DNA from: Glaciecola sp964195425
GTDB lineage: Bacteria; Pseudomonadota; Gammaproteobacteria; Enterobacterales; Alteromonadaceae
Reading direction: 5' to 3'
Assembly: GCA_964195425.1 (NCBI GenBank)
Contig: CAXMOM010000039.1
Coordinates: 124,001-188,000 of the forward strand
DNA: 64,000 nucleotides
Position 1 is the first letter of the stretch, and each line of letters begins with the position of its first letter. The position numbers and the translations under genes are program-made. The notes beneath the pieces are model-generated. The model saw nothing but the letters and a program-made list of their open reading frames with translations. It had not been told where the DNA came from and made no database searches. This document shows, one piece after another, positions 34,958 through 43,500 of this stretch.

Positions 34958-37054
34958 TTAAAAGTTTAATACTGAAATGTCGGCAACCGATAAAAACTGC
35001 TTACGAATGTGTGAAATTAATGCAATACGGTTTGCCTTCACTGCTTCATCATCTGCCATAATCATTACCTTATCAAAGAATTTATCTAGGCTGCTCTTGA
35101 GTGATGAAAGCTGGGCGAGCACTTCCTGGTATTGACTCTGTTCGACTAGCTGCGGCAAATTTTTCATTACCGCTTCATAGTTACTATACAAAGCTCGCTC
35201 TTCTTCTTCAACAAAAAGGGCTTGATTTATACTGGCAATGTTGTCTAAATTAATTTCGTTTTTGGCTAATATATTGGCTACGCGCTTGTTTGCTTTAACC
35301 AAACTTTCAGCGCTGTCTGTAAGTGCGAATTCGGCAACGGCAGTAACGCGCTGATTAATATCGCTAAGCGACTGTTTACTCTCGCAGGCGAGTACAGAGG
35401 TAACAATATCGGCGTTGATGTTTTTGTCTACATAAAAAGGCTTTAAGCGGTCAAGTAAAAACGCAACTACTTGGGCCTCAACCTTCGGATTACTTAACTT
35501 ATCGTCAAACAAATTGGTCACTTTACTGACAATTTGGGTTAGGCTTACGTCTATATTGAAGGTAACTAATATACGTAAAATGCCTATAGCGCTTCTGCGT
35601 AAAGCAAATGGATCTTTGTCACCTTTTGGCAGTTTGTTTATGCCAAAAATACCCACTAGGGTATCGAGCTTTTCGGCTAATGAAACCAGCATGCCAGCTT
35701 TGGTTTGCGGGAGTTCATCACCTGCAAAGCGAGGCAAGTATTGCTCTTTAATCGCTTTTGCTACATTTTCATTTTCGCCATCGTGTAGCGCATAATGATA
35801 ACCCATTACGCCCTGAACACTTGGAAACTCCATTACCATGTTGCTCACAAGATCGGCTTTGGCTAACGTTGCTGCGCGGTTAGCGTCGCTTATATCTTGC
35901 GGGCTGGCTTGAATTAGAGCACCAATAGCCTGCGTGATTTGAGCAACACGGGTAGATTTCTCAGCTACAGTTCCCAATTCTTTTTGGAACAAGATACTAT
36001 CTAGCTTGCGTGCTTTATCTGCTAGTGTGGTCTTTTTGTCGGTATCAAAAAAGAACTTTGCATCTGACAATCTTGGACGAATAACTTTTTCGTTTCCCGC
36101 CACAATTTGCGCGGGGTCTTTACTTTCGATATTGGAAACAAACAGAAATTTAGAAGATAGCTGGCCTTTTGTGTCAAGCAAAGGCACATATTTCTGATCG
36201 TCTTTCATGGTGTAAATAAGCGCTTCTTTCGGTACGTCCAAGAAGTTGGGCTCAAACTGTGCTTGCAATACTACAGGCCATTCAACTAATGAGGATATTT
36301 CTTCAAGTAATGCGCTGTCGTAATCGGGTGTTAGGTTTAAGCTAGTAGATTGCGCGACTAGCTGATCTTCAATGGCTTTCATTCTGTTGTTGTAATCAAC
36401 TAACACATACTGCTCTTTCATTAAGAGTGCGTAGTTGTCGGCGTGATCGAGTATTACTCTGTGTTCGCCATGGAATCTATGACCCGATACCAAATTATCC
36501 GATTTAAGGCCTAACAGTGTTAAGTCAATCACTTCGTTTGAGTACATTACGCATAAGGTATGTACTGGGCGTATAAATTCTATACTGCTACTTCCCCAGC
36601 GCATTGCTTTAGGAATAGGCAAATGTTTGATTGCGCGCTCAAGTGCACCTTGTAACTGGGTGTCTAGGCTTTGGCCAGGCACAAGGGCTTTGTGCAGTAA
36701 CCACTCGCCTTTGTCTGTCTTTAGCCGTTGCGCTTGGTCAATGGTAATGCCATTCCCTCTGGCCCATCCCATAGCGGCTGGCGTGGGTTCACCATCACTG
36801 TTAAAAGCAACCGAAACGGCTGGTCCGCGTTTATCTACTTGTTTGTCGGCTTGTTTGCGCAAACAGTGCGTGAAGGCTACAGCTAACCGACGTGGGGCAC
36901 CAAAAGGCACGCATTGTTCAAAAGCAAAACCTAGTTTACTGAGCTCTTGCGACAAGCTTTGTGCAAAACTATCAGATAAGAGCTTAAGTGATTTAGGTGG
37001 TAACTCCTCGCAGCCTAACTCAACTAATAAAGTGTGTGTATGCAAATCAGTCAT
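34958..37054 (-). CDS. glyS: Glycine-tRNA ligase beta subunit
   Basis: The beta chain of the bacterial (alpha-beta)2 glycyl-tRNA synthetase, which binds tRNA-Gly. The 698-residue protein begins LLVELGCEELPPKSLKLLSDSF, with the GAPRRLAV motif nearby, contains FVSNIESKDPAQIVAGNEKVIRPRLSDAKFF, and ends with the anticodon-binding-like DALR domain. The length is normal. It follows glyQ by two bases and is clearly co-transcribed with it. Confidence 0.97.
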   Translation of the reverse strand: MTDLHTHTLLVELGCEELPPKSLKLLSDSFAQSLSQELSKLGFAFEQCVPFGAPRRLAVAFTHCLRKQADKQVDKRGPAVSVAFNSDGEPTPAAMGWARGNGITIDQAQRLKTDKGEWLLHKALVPGQSLDTQLQGALERAIKHLPIPKAMRWGSSSIEFIRPVHTLCVMYSNEVIDLTLLGLKSDNLVSGHRFHGEHRVILDHADNYALLMKEQYVLVDYNNRMKAIEDQLVAQSTSLNLTPDYDSALLEEISSLVEWPVVLQAQFEPNFLDVPKEALIYTMKDDQKYVPLLDTKGQLSSKFLFVSNIESKDPAQIVAGNEKVIRPRLSDAKFFFDTDKKTTLADKARKLDSILFQKELGTVAEKSTRVAQITQAIGALIQASPQDISDANRAATLAKADLVSNMVMEFPSVQGVMGYHYALHDGENENVAKAIKEQYLPRFAGDELPQTKAGMLVSLAEKLDTLVGIFGINKLPKGDKDPFALRRSAIGILRILVTFNIDVSLTQIVSKVTNLFDDKLSNPKVEAQVVAFLLDRLKPFYVDKNINADIVTSVLACESKQSLSDINQRVTAVAEFALTDSAESLVKANKRVANILAKNEINLDNIASINQALFVEEEERALYSNYEAVMKNLPQLVEQSQYQEVLAQLSSLKSSLDKFFDKVMIMADDEAVKANRIALISHIRKQFLSVADISVLNF

Positions 37055-37056
37055 GC

Positions 37057-37965
37057 TTATAGCTCCTTCGATTTACAAAGTGGAAAACCAAGGGCTTCAC
37101 GGGTCTCAAAATACATTTGGGCACAGGCTTTTGCGAGTGCTCTTACACGTAGAATATACCCTTGGCGCTCTGTTACCGATATGGCGTGGCGAGCATCCAG
37201 CATATTGAAGGCATGAGACGCTTTCATCACCTGCTCGTAAGCGGGTAAGGGGAGTTGTTTTTCAATTAGCAATTTACTGGCTTTTTCGCATTCGTCAAAG
37301 GTAGTAAACATAAAATCCACATCTGCATATTCAAAGTTATAAGCAGATTGCTCTTTTTCGTTTTGTAAAAAGACATCGCCGTACGTTACTTTTCCAAAAG
37401 GTCCTTGCGTCCAGACCAAATCGTAAATACTGTCAACGCCTTGCATATACATCGCTAAACGTTCAAGACCATAGGTAATTTCGCCAGTTACTGGCTTACA
37501 CTCAATGCCGCCAACTTGCTGGAAGTAAGTAAATTGGGTAACTTCCATTCCGTTTAACCATATTTCCCAGCCTAAACCCCATGCGCCTAAGGTAGGGGAT
37601 TCCCAGTTATCTTCTACAAAACGAATGTCGTGAACCAAAGGGTCGAAGCCAAGCATTTTTAATGAACCCAAATAAAGTTCCTGAATATTGCTAGGAGAGG
37701 GCTTCATCATTACTTGGAACTGATAATATTGTTGTAAACGGTTTGGATTCTCGCCATAGCGGCCATCGGTAGGACGTCGACAAGGCTGAACGTAAGCACT
37801 GTTCATTGGCTCAGGGCCTAAAGAACGCAAAAATGTCATTGGGTGAAAGGTGCCAGCACCCACTTCCATGTCTAAGGGTTGAATGATTACGCAGCCTTGT
37901 TGCGCCCAATAATCTTGTAATGCCAAAATTAACCCTTGGAAGGTGTCTAAATCGTATTTTTGCAT
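37057..37965 (-). CDS. glyQ: Glycine-tRNA ligase alpha subunit
   Basis: The catalytic alpha chain of glycyl-tRNA synthetase. I set the start at the ATG at 37963-37965, giving 302 residues beginning MQKYDLDTFQGLILALQDYWAQQGC, the standard family N-terminus. An upstream in-frame ATG at 38049 would add a hydrophobic 28-residue stretch foreign to the family. An AAGG ribosome-binding sequence is just upstream of the chosen start. Characteristic segments include QPLDMEVGAGTFHP, FLRSLGPEPMNSAYVQPCRRPTDGRYGENPNR (split here for description) and GLERLAMYMQGV. Confidence 0.97.
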   Translation of the reverse strand: MQKYDLDTFQGLILALQDYWAQQGCVIIQPLDMEVGAGTFHPMTFLRSLGPEPMNSAYVQPCRRPTDGRYGENPNRLQQYYQFQVMMKPSPSNIQELYLGSLKMLGFDPLVHDIRFVEDNWESPTLGAWGLGWEIWLNGMEVTQFTYFQQVGGIECKPVTGEITYGLERLAMYMQGVDSIYDLVWTQGPFGKVTYGDVFLQNEKEQSAYNFEYADVDFMFTTFDECEKASKLLIEKQLPLPAYEQVMKASHAFNMLDARHAISVTERQGYILRVRALAKACAQMYFETREALGFPLCKSKEL

Positions 37966-38154
37966 AGCCTTAACAGTCTTTAGCCTTAATAGTTGAAATA
38001 TTATTTGAAAGTAAACAGCGACTATTATTAGTGTGATCAGCAATAGCACCGAGAAACACGTCAGTATACCTCGATTTAGGGGGGCTTGGTAAGGCTGAAA
38101 TGTATCAGATTAGGCGTAGAGGGTGAAAAAATCCCGAATAATAGTCAATATTGC

Positions 38155-38604
38155 TTAGGCTACTTCGAGTTTTCTTAGCGCTTCGGTTTCTTTTAAGATT
38201 TTACTTTCTAACAGACTCTCGAGTTCTTGCCGTTCTCTATCTTGTTTACGCCTTTCAGACTTAGTTAATAATGTGCGTGCTTCATGAGTGGGATAGCTCT
38301 TAACCTTGTCAAATAATTCATGTGTGGAGGGGAATGCTTTGGCATAGTCTGGGTGTGGATCTACTGGCATAGCTTCTAGAAGCCTGCAAATACGAATAAC
38401 GCCCTCAGACAAATCACACTGCTGCTGTTGAATGGCAAATGCGATAGTTTGAATAGACGACTGCATAGACGCAACGCGCTTGTTGCGAACCGCTTGCTTT
38501 TTATCTTTTTGAGACTTGACTAAAGCTAGTAATCGGAATGCATAGACGCCTAAACCTAGGATGATGATGGCGCCTAATGCCATTAGTATTATGCTGATGT
38601 TCAT
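38155..38604 (-). CDS. DUF2489 family membrane-anchored protein
   Basis: A 149-residue protein with one N-terminal transmembrane helix (about 4-28) and a cytoplasmic, charged, largely helical remainder containing LSEGVIRICRLLEAM and a Lys/Arg/Glu-rich C-terminal helix. It matches the DUF2489 proteins of gammaproteobacteria, which have no known function and often sit next to yihI, as here (26 bases downstream of it). It is probably co-transcribed with yihI. Confidence 0.8.
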   Translation of the reverse strand: MNISIILMALGAIIILGLGVYAFRLLALVKSQKDKKQAVRNKRVASMQSSIQTIAFAIQQQQCDLSEGVIRICRLLEAMPVDPHPDYAKAFPSTHELFDKVKSYPTHEARTLLTKSERRKQDRERQELESLLESKILKETEALRKLEVA

Positions 38605-38630
38605 ATAAAAATAGTGCTCATATAAAAAGA

Positions 38631-39179
38631 TTAATCCTTAAAATCGTCCATCTTTATTGCGTCTAACTTGGCAAAGGGATCATCTTCTTGTTCATTTTCT
38701 TCAATACTGTCTTGTGTATATTCGTCAACATCTATGCCCATTAGCTCGCATAATACTCTGTAGCGCGCGGTCATTTTGTCTACATAGGCTTGTTCTGCTG
38801 CTTTCAATTTGCCTACTTCCTGCTTTTCAAGCAGCATTTCTAGGTCATTATCGGCTTCAATTGCCTCAAATTCTGCCTGTGGGGTTCTATATTTTACAGG
38901 TTCAACAATGGTGACTTTTGCTGTTACTGGTCCCTGGTTATCCTGAGCATCTTCCTGACCTTGTACATATTTAGACAAATCAATTGGCTTTTTACTACCC
39001 GAACGAGGATCTTGCTTTTGCTTTTTCGTTGATGCGAGTATTGCTTCCGCTAGTTTCTGGCGAGTACCTGGTTTATTACCTGATCTTGCTTTTGGCTTTT
39101 CTACGGTATTTATAACGCGAGGTGCTTTAGATTTAGGTATACCTATACGGTCTTCTGTTCTAGATTTCTTACGTGACAT
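38631..39179 (-). CDS. yihI: Der GTPase-activating protein YihI
   Basis: YihI stimulates the GTPase Der/EngA and so modulates 50S ribosome assembly. The 182-residue protein has the basic N-terminus (MSRKKSRTEDRIGIPKSK), a Lys-rich disordered first half, and an acidic C-terminal half with the conserved YRVLCELMGIDVDEY segment. This strongly asymmetric charge distribution is diagnostic. The hairpin-rich region upstream (39363-39480) could influence its expression. Confidence 0.92.
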   Translation of the reverse strand: MSRKKSRTEDRIGIPKSKAPRVINTVEKPKARSGNKPGTRQKLAEAILASTKKQKQDPRSGSKKPIDLSKYVQGQEDAQDNQGPVTAKVTIVEPVKYRTPQAEFEAIEADNDLEMLLEKQEVGKLKAAEQAYVDKMTARYRVLCELMGIDVDEYTQDSIEENEQEDDPFAKLDAIKMDDFKD

Positions 39180-39652
39180 GAAGTTCTCAATTTGACAAGC
39201 TCAACAAGGTTGAGTGTTTAATAGTGACTAATAATAAATTAATCGGGATTATACCTGATGGTAAGCAATACACCAATGAAACTGATAGATAATAAACGCG
39301 AGGTATTTAAGCACCATGAATGCATTTTTGTTAAAGAGGGATAAAAGCAGAAGAGGGTAAAGAAAAAAAAGGTGACAGCCAAAGCTATCACCTTTATTCA
39401 ATGAGTGTCTTTAGACACCTCTCCCGTATTGGCACATCATGTGCCTTCGTCCAATGCTAGACTTTCTTTTTATTATTATTTGCAAGCTAGCGAACTTTTT
39501 TTCGGTCTTCCGTTACACTTTATTATTTTTTTATTTTATTCATCAGCTAGAACATTGCAACCTTTCGGCGCTGCCCGTAGCCAGTGAGTGAGGTAGATAA
39601 TACTCATAAAAATAATATTTACAACATTTTTAACAAAAAATTTACAAAGCTT
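39180..39652. other. Intergenic region with several hairpins, possible small RNA
   Basis: There are 473 bases between yihI and the cytochrome c4 gene, both leftward. On the minus strand the segment 39400-39480 contains GGCACA-TGA-TGTGCC and GTGTC-TAAA-GACAC hairpins, and a GACGAAGG/ACGGGAGAGG single-stranded pattern. It leads into the terminator at 39363-39395. This could be the cytochrome c4 3' UTR, a processed or independent small RNA, or a leader element of yihI. It does not match a riboswitch family I could recognise. Confidence 0.45.
39363..39395 (-). terminator. Intrinsic terminator, minus strand
   Basis: Read leftward, AAAGGTGATAGC pairs with GCTGTCACCTTT around a four-base loop (12 bp including one G-U pair) and is followed by eight T residues (39363-39370). 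It is the likely end of the cytochrome c4 transcript or of a small RNA. Confidence 0.88.
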
Positions 39653-40276
39653 TTAATACAAGCCTTCTAAGTACTTAGAAAGTATCGAGATATCTTCGTC
39701 AGTTAATTTAACAGAAATCCCGCGCATCATGCCATTAAGGTCATTATTGCGGCCGCCCGAACGAAACATTTCTAACTGACTTTTGGTATAAGCCGCATGT
39801 TGCCCACTAATTACGGGGAAACCGGCCAAGTTCATGCCTTTACCGTTACCACCGTGACATGCACTACAAGCCGTAATTCCGCGCTCAGCATCGCCGCCTC
39901 TATATAGCGCCTCGCCTCTTGCTACAACATTTTCTGGGGTTTCACCAACTTTCAGTTGTTGACCCGAAAAGTAAGCACTAATGTCTAACATGTCTTGGTC
40001 TGAAAGCATCATGGCTTGGGCATTCATAATGATGTTGTTACGGCCTTCCTTGCCAGTTGTTTGAGATGCTAATTTAAATTCTTGCAACTGCTTAACTAAA
40101 TAGCCTTGATGCTGACCGGCCAATTTTGGATTCATAGGAATAGCGCTATTGCCATCGCTACCATGACAGGCCGCACATGTTCCTGATTTTGTTTTTCCAG
40201 CTTCGGCGTCACCCTCTGCTTGTACTGCAACAGTGGTGGCCAAGAATATAGCTAAAATTAAACAATATTTTTTCAT
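39653..40276 (-). CDS. Diheme cytochrome c4
   Basis: A 207-residue periplasmic electron carrier with a cleavable signal peptide (about 1-20, ending VQA-EGD). It has two heme c domains: CAACH at 34-38 and CSACH at 137-141. Each is followed by Gly-rich GSDGNS/GGNGKG and a distal Met segment. This two-domain arrangement is cytochrome c4, which passes electrons to terminal oxidases or nitrite and cbb3-type systems. It faces engB across a 181-base gap. Confidence 0.93.
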   Translation of the reverse strand: MKKYCLILAIFLATTVAVQAEGDAEAGKTKSGTCAACHGSDGNSAIPMNPKLAGQHQGYLVKQLQEFKLASQTTGKEGRNNIIMNAQAMMLSDQDMLDISAYFSGQQLKVGETPENVVARGEALYRGGDAERGITACSACHGGNGKGMNLAGFPVISGQHAAYTKSQLEMFRSGGRNNDLNGMMRGISVKLTDEDISILSKYLEGLY

Positions 40277-40457
40277 ACTTATGCTCTCTAAAAGTGAGGT
40301 TCAACAGATTACCAGATACGATATTACGATATTTTACACAAATAACGGCCTAAAAAAACATTTCCTTGATAATTCTATGGATTTACATCAAACAAACTCA
40401 TTATTTAAGTGTAAACTTAACGCTTATTCAGCCTTTATTTAGCTTATTCTACTTCTT

Positions 40458-41075
40458 ATGTCTTATTTTACACTAGCAAAATTTCTAACCAGTGCACCCG
40501 ATATTTCTCACCTCGAACCGTTTAGCGGCGGGGAAGTTGCCTTCGCAGGGCGCTCAAATGCGGGTAAGTCGAGTGCATTAAATCGATTAACTCGTCAAAA
40601 AAGTTTAGCACGTACCAGTAAAACACCTGGTCGAACGCAATTAATTAATTTATTTGAGCTAGACGACCAAAGAAGGCTTGTTGACCTTCCCGGTTATGGA
40701 TATGCCAAAGTACCATTGGAAATGAAACTAAAATGGCAGAAGTCTTTAGGAGAGTATCTGCAAAAAAGAGAATGTCTGAAGGGCTTAGTAGTATTAATGG
40801 ATATTCGTCACCCCTTAAAAGACCTTGATCAAGAATTAGTCTATTGGGCGGTTAGTGCAAATTTACCCGTTTTAATTTTATTAACAAAAGCGGATAAATT
40901 AAAAGCAGGTAAACGCAAAAATCAATTGCTGATGGTACGCGAGGCATGTATCGCGTTTAATGGTGACGTTACTGTAAATGTATTTTCTTCGCTTAATGGC
41001 TTGGGCATTCCTGAGACTGAACAGAAATTGTCACAGTGGCTAGATATACCTAGTAAATCGGCTGAAAAAGAATAG
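40458..41075 (+). CDS. engB: Ribosome biogenesis GTP-binding protein EngB/YsxC
   Basis: An essential small GTPase in 50S subunit assembly. The 205-residue protein has G1 GRSNAGKSS at 31-39, the switch-I TPGRTQLIN region, G3 DLPGYGYAK from residue 76, and G4 TKADK. It is the only rightward gene in this stretch. The engB-cytochrome c4-yihI neighbourhood close to polA is conserved in gammaproteobacteria. Confidence 0.97.
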   Translation: MSYFTLAKFLTSAPDISHLEPFSGGEVAFAGRSNAGKSSALNRLTRQKSLARTSKTPGRTQLINLFELDDQRRLVDLPGYGYAKVPLEMKLKWQKSLGEYLQKRECLKGLVVLMDIRHPLKDLDQELVYWAVSANLPVLILLTKADKLKAGKRKNQLLMVREACIAFNGDVTVNVFSSLNGLGIPETEQKLSQWLDIPSKSAEKE

Positions 41076-41204
41076 AAATATACAAATATATTGGAATCGC
41101 GACTGCTCATGCAATGTGGTCAGATAATGTCGCAGATAAATTAGAAATGTTCTGAAAACAGGACTTTTGTAACACAATTTTTAAAAAGCTCCCATAAAAG
41201 CCCT

Positions 41205-41241
41205 AAAAAAAGAAAGCCCCATTTACACACTAAACGGGGCT
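41205..41241 (-). terminator. Intrinsic terminator, minus strand
   Basis: Read leftward, AGCCCC (41236-41241) pairs with GGGGCT (41215-41220), extended by TTTA/TAAA, and is followed by TTCTTTTTTT. It lies about 115 bases past the stop of the PhyH-like gene and probably ends that transcript. Confidence 0.8.
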
Positions 41242-41354
41242 AATACACAGGGAGAACAACACATTCACTATATATGAGCAAAATACTTGGGAAAAGTTCC
41301 CGACTAGTTAAAAATAGTTAAAATTTATTATGTGCTGTGATCGAATATTTTAAA

Positions 41355-42203
41355 TCATTCGTCGAGCAGTCTGAGAGGATGCTGCCCATTAACCATGCCC
41401 ATGAAGGGAGAATGAATCGAATAACCTACTAGAGCGCGAAGCTCTGGCGATAGGGTGCTTATGGTCTCTTTATTCAATTCTAACAAGTAATTTTCCTGTT
41501 GCCGCATAAACGCCTCACAATACTGGTGGGTAACCGCAAGTCTGGGAGATCTAGCATTATTTGCACCACCTCCATGCCAGGTAGTTCCGAGAAAAAATAT
41601 AACCGAGCCAGCCGGCATCACTGCTTGAATGACTTTATCGGGAGTAGGACGTTGCCGACCATCCCATTTGTGACTTGCAGGCACAACGACAGTCGCTCCG
41701 TTTTTCGCAGTGAAATCGTCAATTGCCCAAATACTGGCGGCACCCAGTGGAGGCCTAGGCCGAGGTATGTGATAAAATGAATCATCGTAATGATAAGCTT
41801 GTTGCTTTTCGCCAGGCAGGATATTTATCACTTGGCTTTGGCTAAGCAGAAAGTTAGGTCTGAACAATAAATCCATCAAACCCAGTATCCTTGGATGGTC
41901 TGCCAATCTATCTATACATCGAGTTTTTGCCAACACATTATATAATCGTTGAGTTTTTTCTCCCTCAAATTCATTTCTACCTTTGTGGTTCATTAAAGGC
42001 AGGCACGTGGTTTTAATTTCCTTACACTGAGATAGGGTGAGTAGCCCTTTGATAATTACATAACCATCAGACATTAAAGTGTTGAAATCTTGAACAATCA
42101 GGGCCGACTTTCGTTGCGCTGATGGTGGCAATTGTTTGAATTTTTTCGCAAGATCTTTGCCTGAATAGCCCTTAATATTGCCTTCGGTTTTCATCATGGA
42201 CAC
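41355..42203 (-). CDS. Phytanoyl-CoA dioxygenase (PhyH) family protein
   Basis: A 282-residue Fe(II)/2-oxoglutarate-dependent oxygenase. The iron triad is visible as His138-x-Asp140 (YHYDD) and His210 (GTTWHGGGAN), with Arg221 (SPRLAVTHQY) placed to bind 2-oxoglutarate. GEKQQAYHYDDSFYHIPRP is typical of bacterial PhyH enzymes that hydroxylate lipids or natural products. The substrate cannot be inferred. It lies eight bases downstream of the DnaJ-related gene, so it is likely in the same transcript. Confidence 0.88.
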   Translation of the reverse strand: MSMMKTEGNIKGYSGKDLAKKFKQLPPSAQRKSALIVQDFNTLMSDGYVIIKGLLTLSQCKEIKTTCLPLMNHKGRNEFEGEKTQRLYNVLAKTRCIDRLADHPRILGLMDLLFRPNFLLSQSQVINILPGEKQQAYHYDDSFYHIPRPRPPLGAASIWAIDDFTAKNGATVVVPASHKWDGRQRPTPDKVIQAVMPAGSVIFFLGTTWHGGGANNARSPRLAVTHQYCEAFMRQQENYLLELNKETISTLSPELRALVGYSIHSPFMGMVNGQHPLRLLDE

Positions 42204-42211
42204 TGTCTCTT

Positions 42212-42889
42212 CTATTGAGTGGTGTTGCTACCGTTTCTTTCTAAATATTCACACAAAACCTCGTAAGCCTGCAAAACTAGTTGTGCTTTTTCTGAACTGC
42301 CTCCCTTATCGGGATGATAACGATGCTGTAGCTTGCGATACTGTGACTTAAGCTGTTCTATAGATAGCTCAATTGCAGAGTCGTGTTTACTGCTACTTTT
42401 TAAGTAATCATTCAATTCAAGCATGTTGATTGCGTCTTGTATAGCTTTAGGGTTTTGCTTAACCGTCGTTTTGCTACCTGACATTTTAACCCAAAAGCTG
42501 GCGAGAAGTTTGTCGACTTCTGCTTGATCTGTGCTGGTCAAATTGTTCCAGTCTAAATAATATTGGGCTAATAGGTCGGTGGTTTCTAATGTGTTTTTAT
42601 GCTTATGTACCGTAGGGTTTAACTTTATGTTAGTAGTTACTATGTCTAGTTCACCTATATCATTTGTGCGCCACTCACTTCGTAGCTTGTAAAGTGTATG
42701 AAATAATATGAAATGTGTTTGAAACAGTACCAATGAATCGTGTAAAGCTGAGGCATTAAATATGCCATGGGGGGGCTGCTTAAGAAGCGTAATTATTTCG
42801 TATTCGCTTATGCCCTTTTCAAATAAAGGCAACAAAGACTGCAGTATTTCATGTAGCTTTTGTTGGCATAGCAGATGCGATTGCGACAC
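42212..42889 (-). CDS. DnaJ-related protein with C-terminal J domain
   Basis: A 225-residue protein with the N-terminal DnaJ-related domain (LLPLFEKGISEYEIITLLKQPPHGIFNA and FQTHFILFHTLYKLR), then a J domain at the C-terminus. The invariant His-Pro-Asp is in YRKLQHRYHPDKGG, followed by KAQLVLQAYEVLCEYL. It probably recruits DnaK to specific clients. It lacks the Gly/Phe and zinc regions of DnaJ itself. It lies between DoxX (16 bases upstream) and the PhyH gene. Confidence 0.9.
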   Translation of the reverse strand: MSQSHLLCQQKLHEILQSLLPLFEKGISEYEIITLLKQPPHGIFNASALHDSLVLFQTHFILFHTLYKLRSEWRTNDIGELDIVTTNIKLNPTVHKHKNTLETTDLLAQYYLDWNNLTSTDQAEVDKLLASFWVKMSGSKTTVKQNPKAIQDAINMLELNDYLKSSSKHDSAIELSIEQLKSQYRKLQHRYHPDKGGSSEKAQLVLQAYEVLCEYLERNGSNTTQ

Positions 42890-42905
42890 TTAAATCATGC
42901 GCCGT

Positions 42906-43343
42906 CTAAGACAAACTTTTGGGTGCTTGATTCCTATTGTCGAGGCTAAATTGCCCAGCACCTCTTGCTGATAACACCAATAGCCCTGCCATTATTGCCA
43001 TGTTTTTGAAAAAATTTTGTGTTTCGCGGGCTACATCTCCGCCTTCGGGTAAATTCCAAAAATTGTGCATGTATAGACTAATAACGAGCGTCATTCCTGC
43101 GAGTAAGAAAGCCGATATTTTAGTTTTAAAACCAAAAATTAAGGCAAGTCCAAACAGAAGCTGCAATACAATAGTAATAGGTAAGAGAACTTCTATCATT
43201 GGAACACTGTGTTTGGCCATATATTGTGACATAAGCTCGTAATTACCAATTTTTTGCAAACCTGGCACTATAAAATATAGGCCTAGTAGTGTTCGTCCTA
43301 GCACTAGGCTTGGCGTTTCCAGCATACTTATTAGTTTGTCCAT
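42906..43343 (-). CDS. DoxX family membrane protein
   Basis: A 145-residue inner-membrane protein with four hydrophobic helices. The LVLGRTLLGLYFIVPGLQKIGNYE start and FGLALIFGFKTKISAFLLAGMTL core are typical of DoxX/YphA proteins. The family includes a subunit of archaeal thiosulfate:quinone oxidoreductase and mycobacterial redox partners, but most bacterial members are undefined. It heads a leftward three-gene set with the DnaJ-related and PhyH-like genes. Confidence 0.85.
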   Translation of the reverse strand: MDKLISMLETPSLVLGRTLLGLYFIVPGLQKIGNYELMSQYMAKHSVPMIEVLLPITIVLQLLFGLALIFGFKTKISAFLLAGMTLVISLYMHNFWNLPEGGDVARETQNFFKNMAIMAGLLVLSARGAGQFSLDNRNQAPKSLS

Positions 43344-43423
43344 ATTAGCTACCTCACGGTTAATTATTTTATTTTTAGTAACAATAGATGATTAACACGC
43401 GCAGGTATACAAGTTTGAAGGCT

Positions 43424-43458
43424 AAAAAAAAGAGCCGTGCAAATATAGCAGGGCTCTT
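43424..43458 (-). terminator. Intrinsic terminator downstream of the M14 peptidase
   Basis: Read leftward, AAGAGCC (43452-43458) pairs with GGCTCTT (43430-43436), with further TGC/GCA pairing inside, followed by a run of T residues (43424-43431). It sits about 40 bases beyond the peptidase stop. Confidence 0.88.
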
Positions 43459-43500
43459 CGAACAAACATAAATGAGTTAATTTATGTTCTTATAGTGCTG

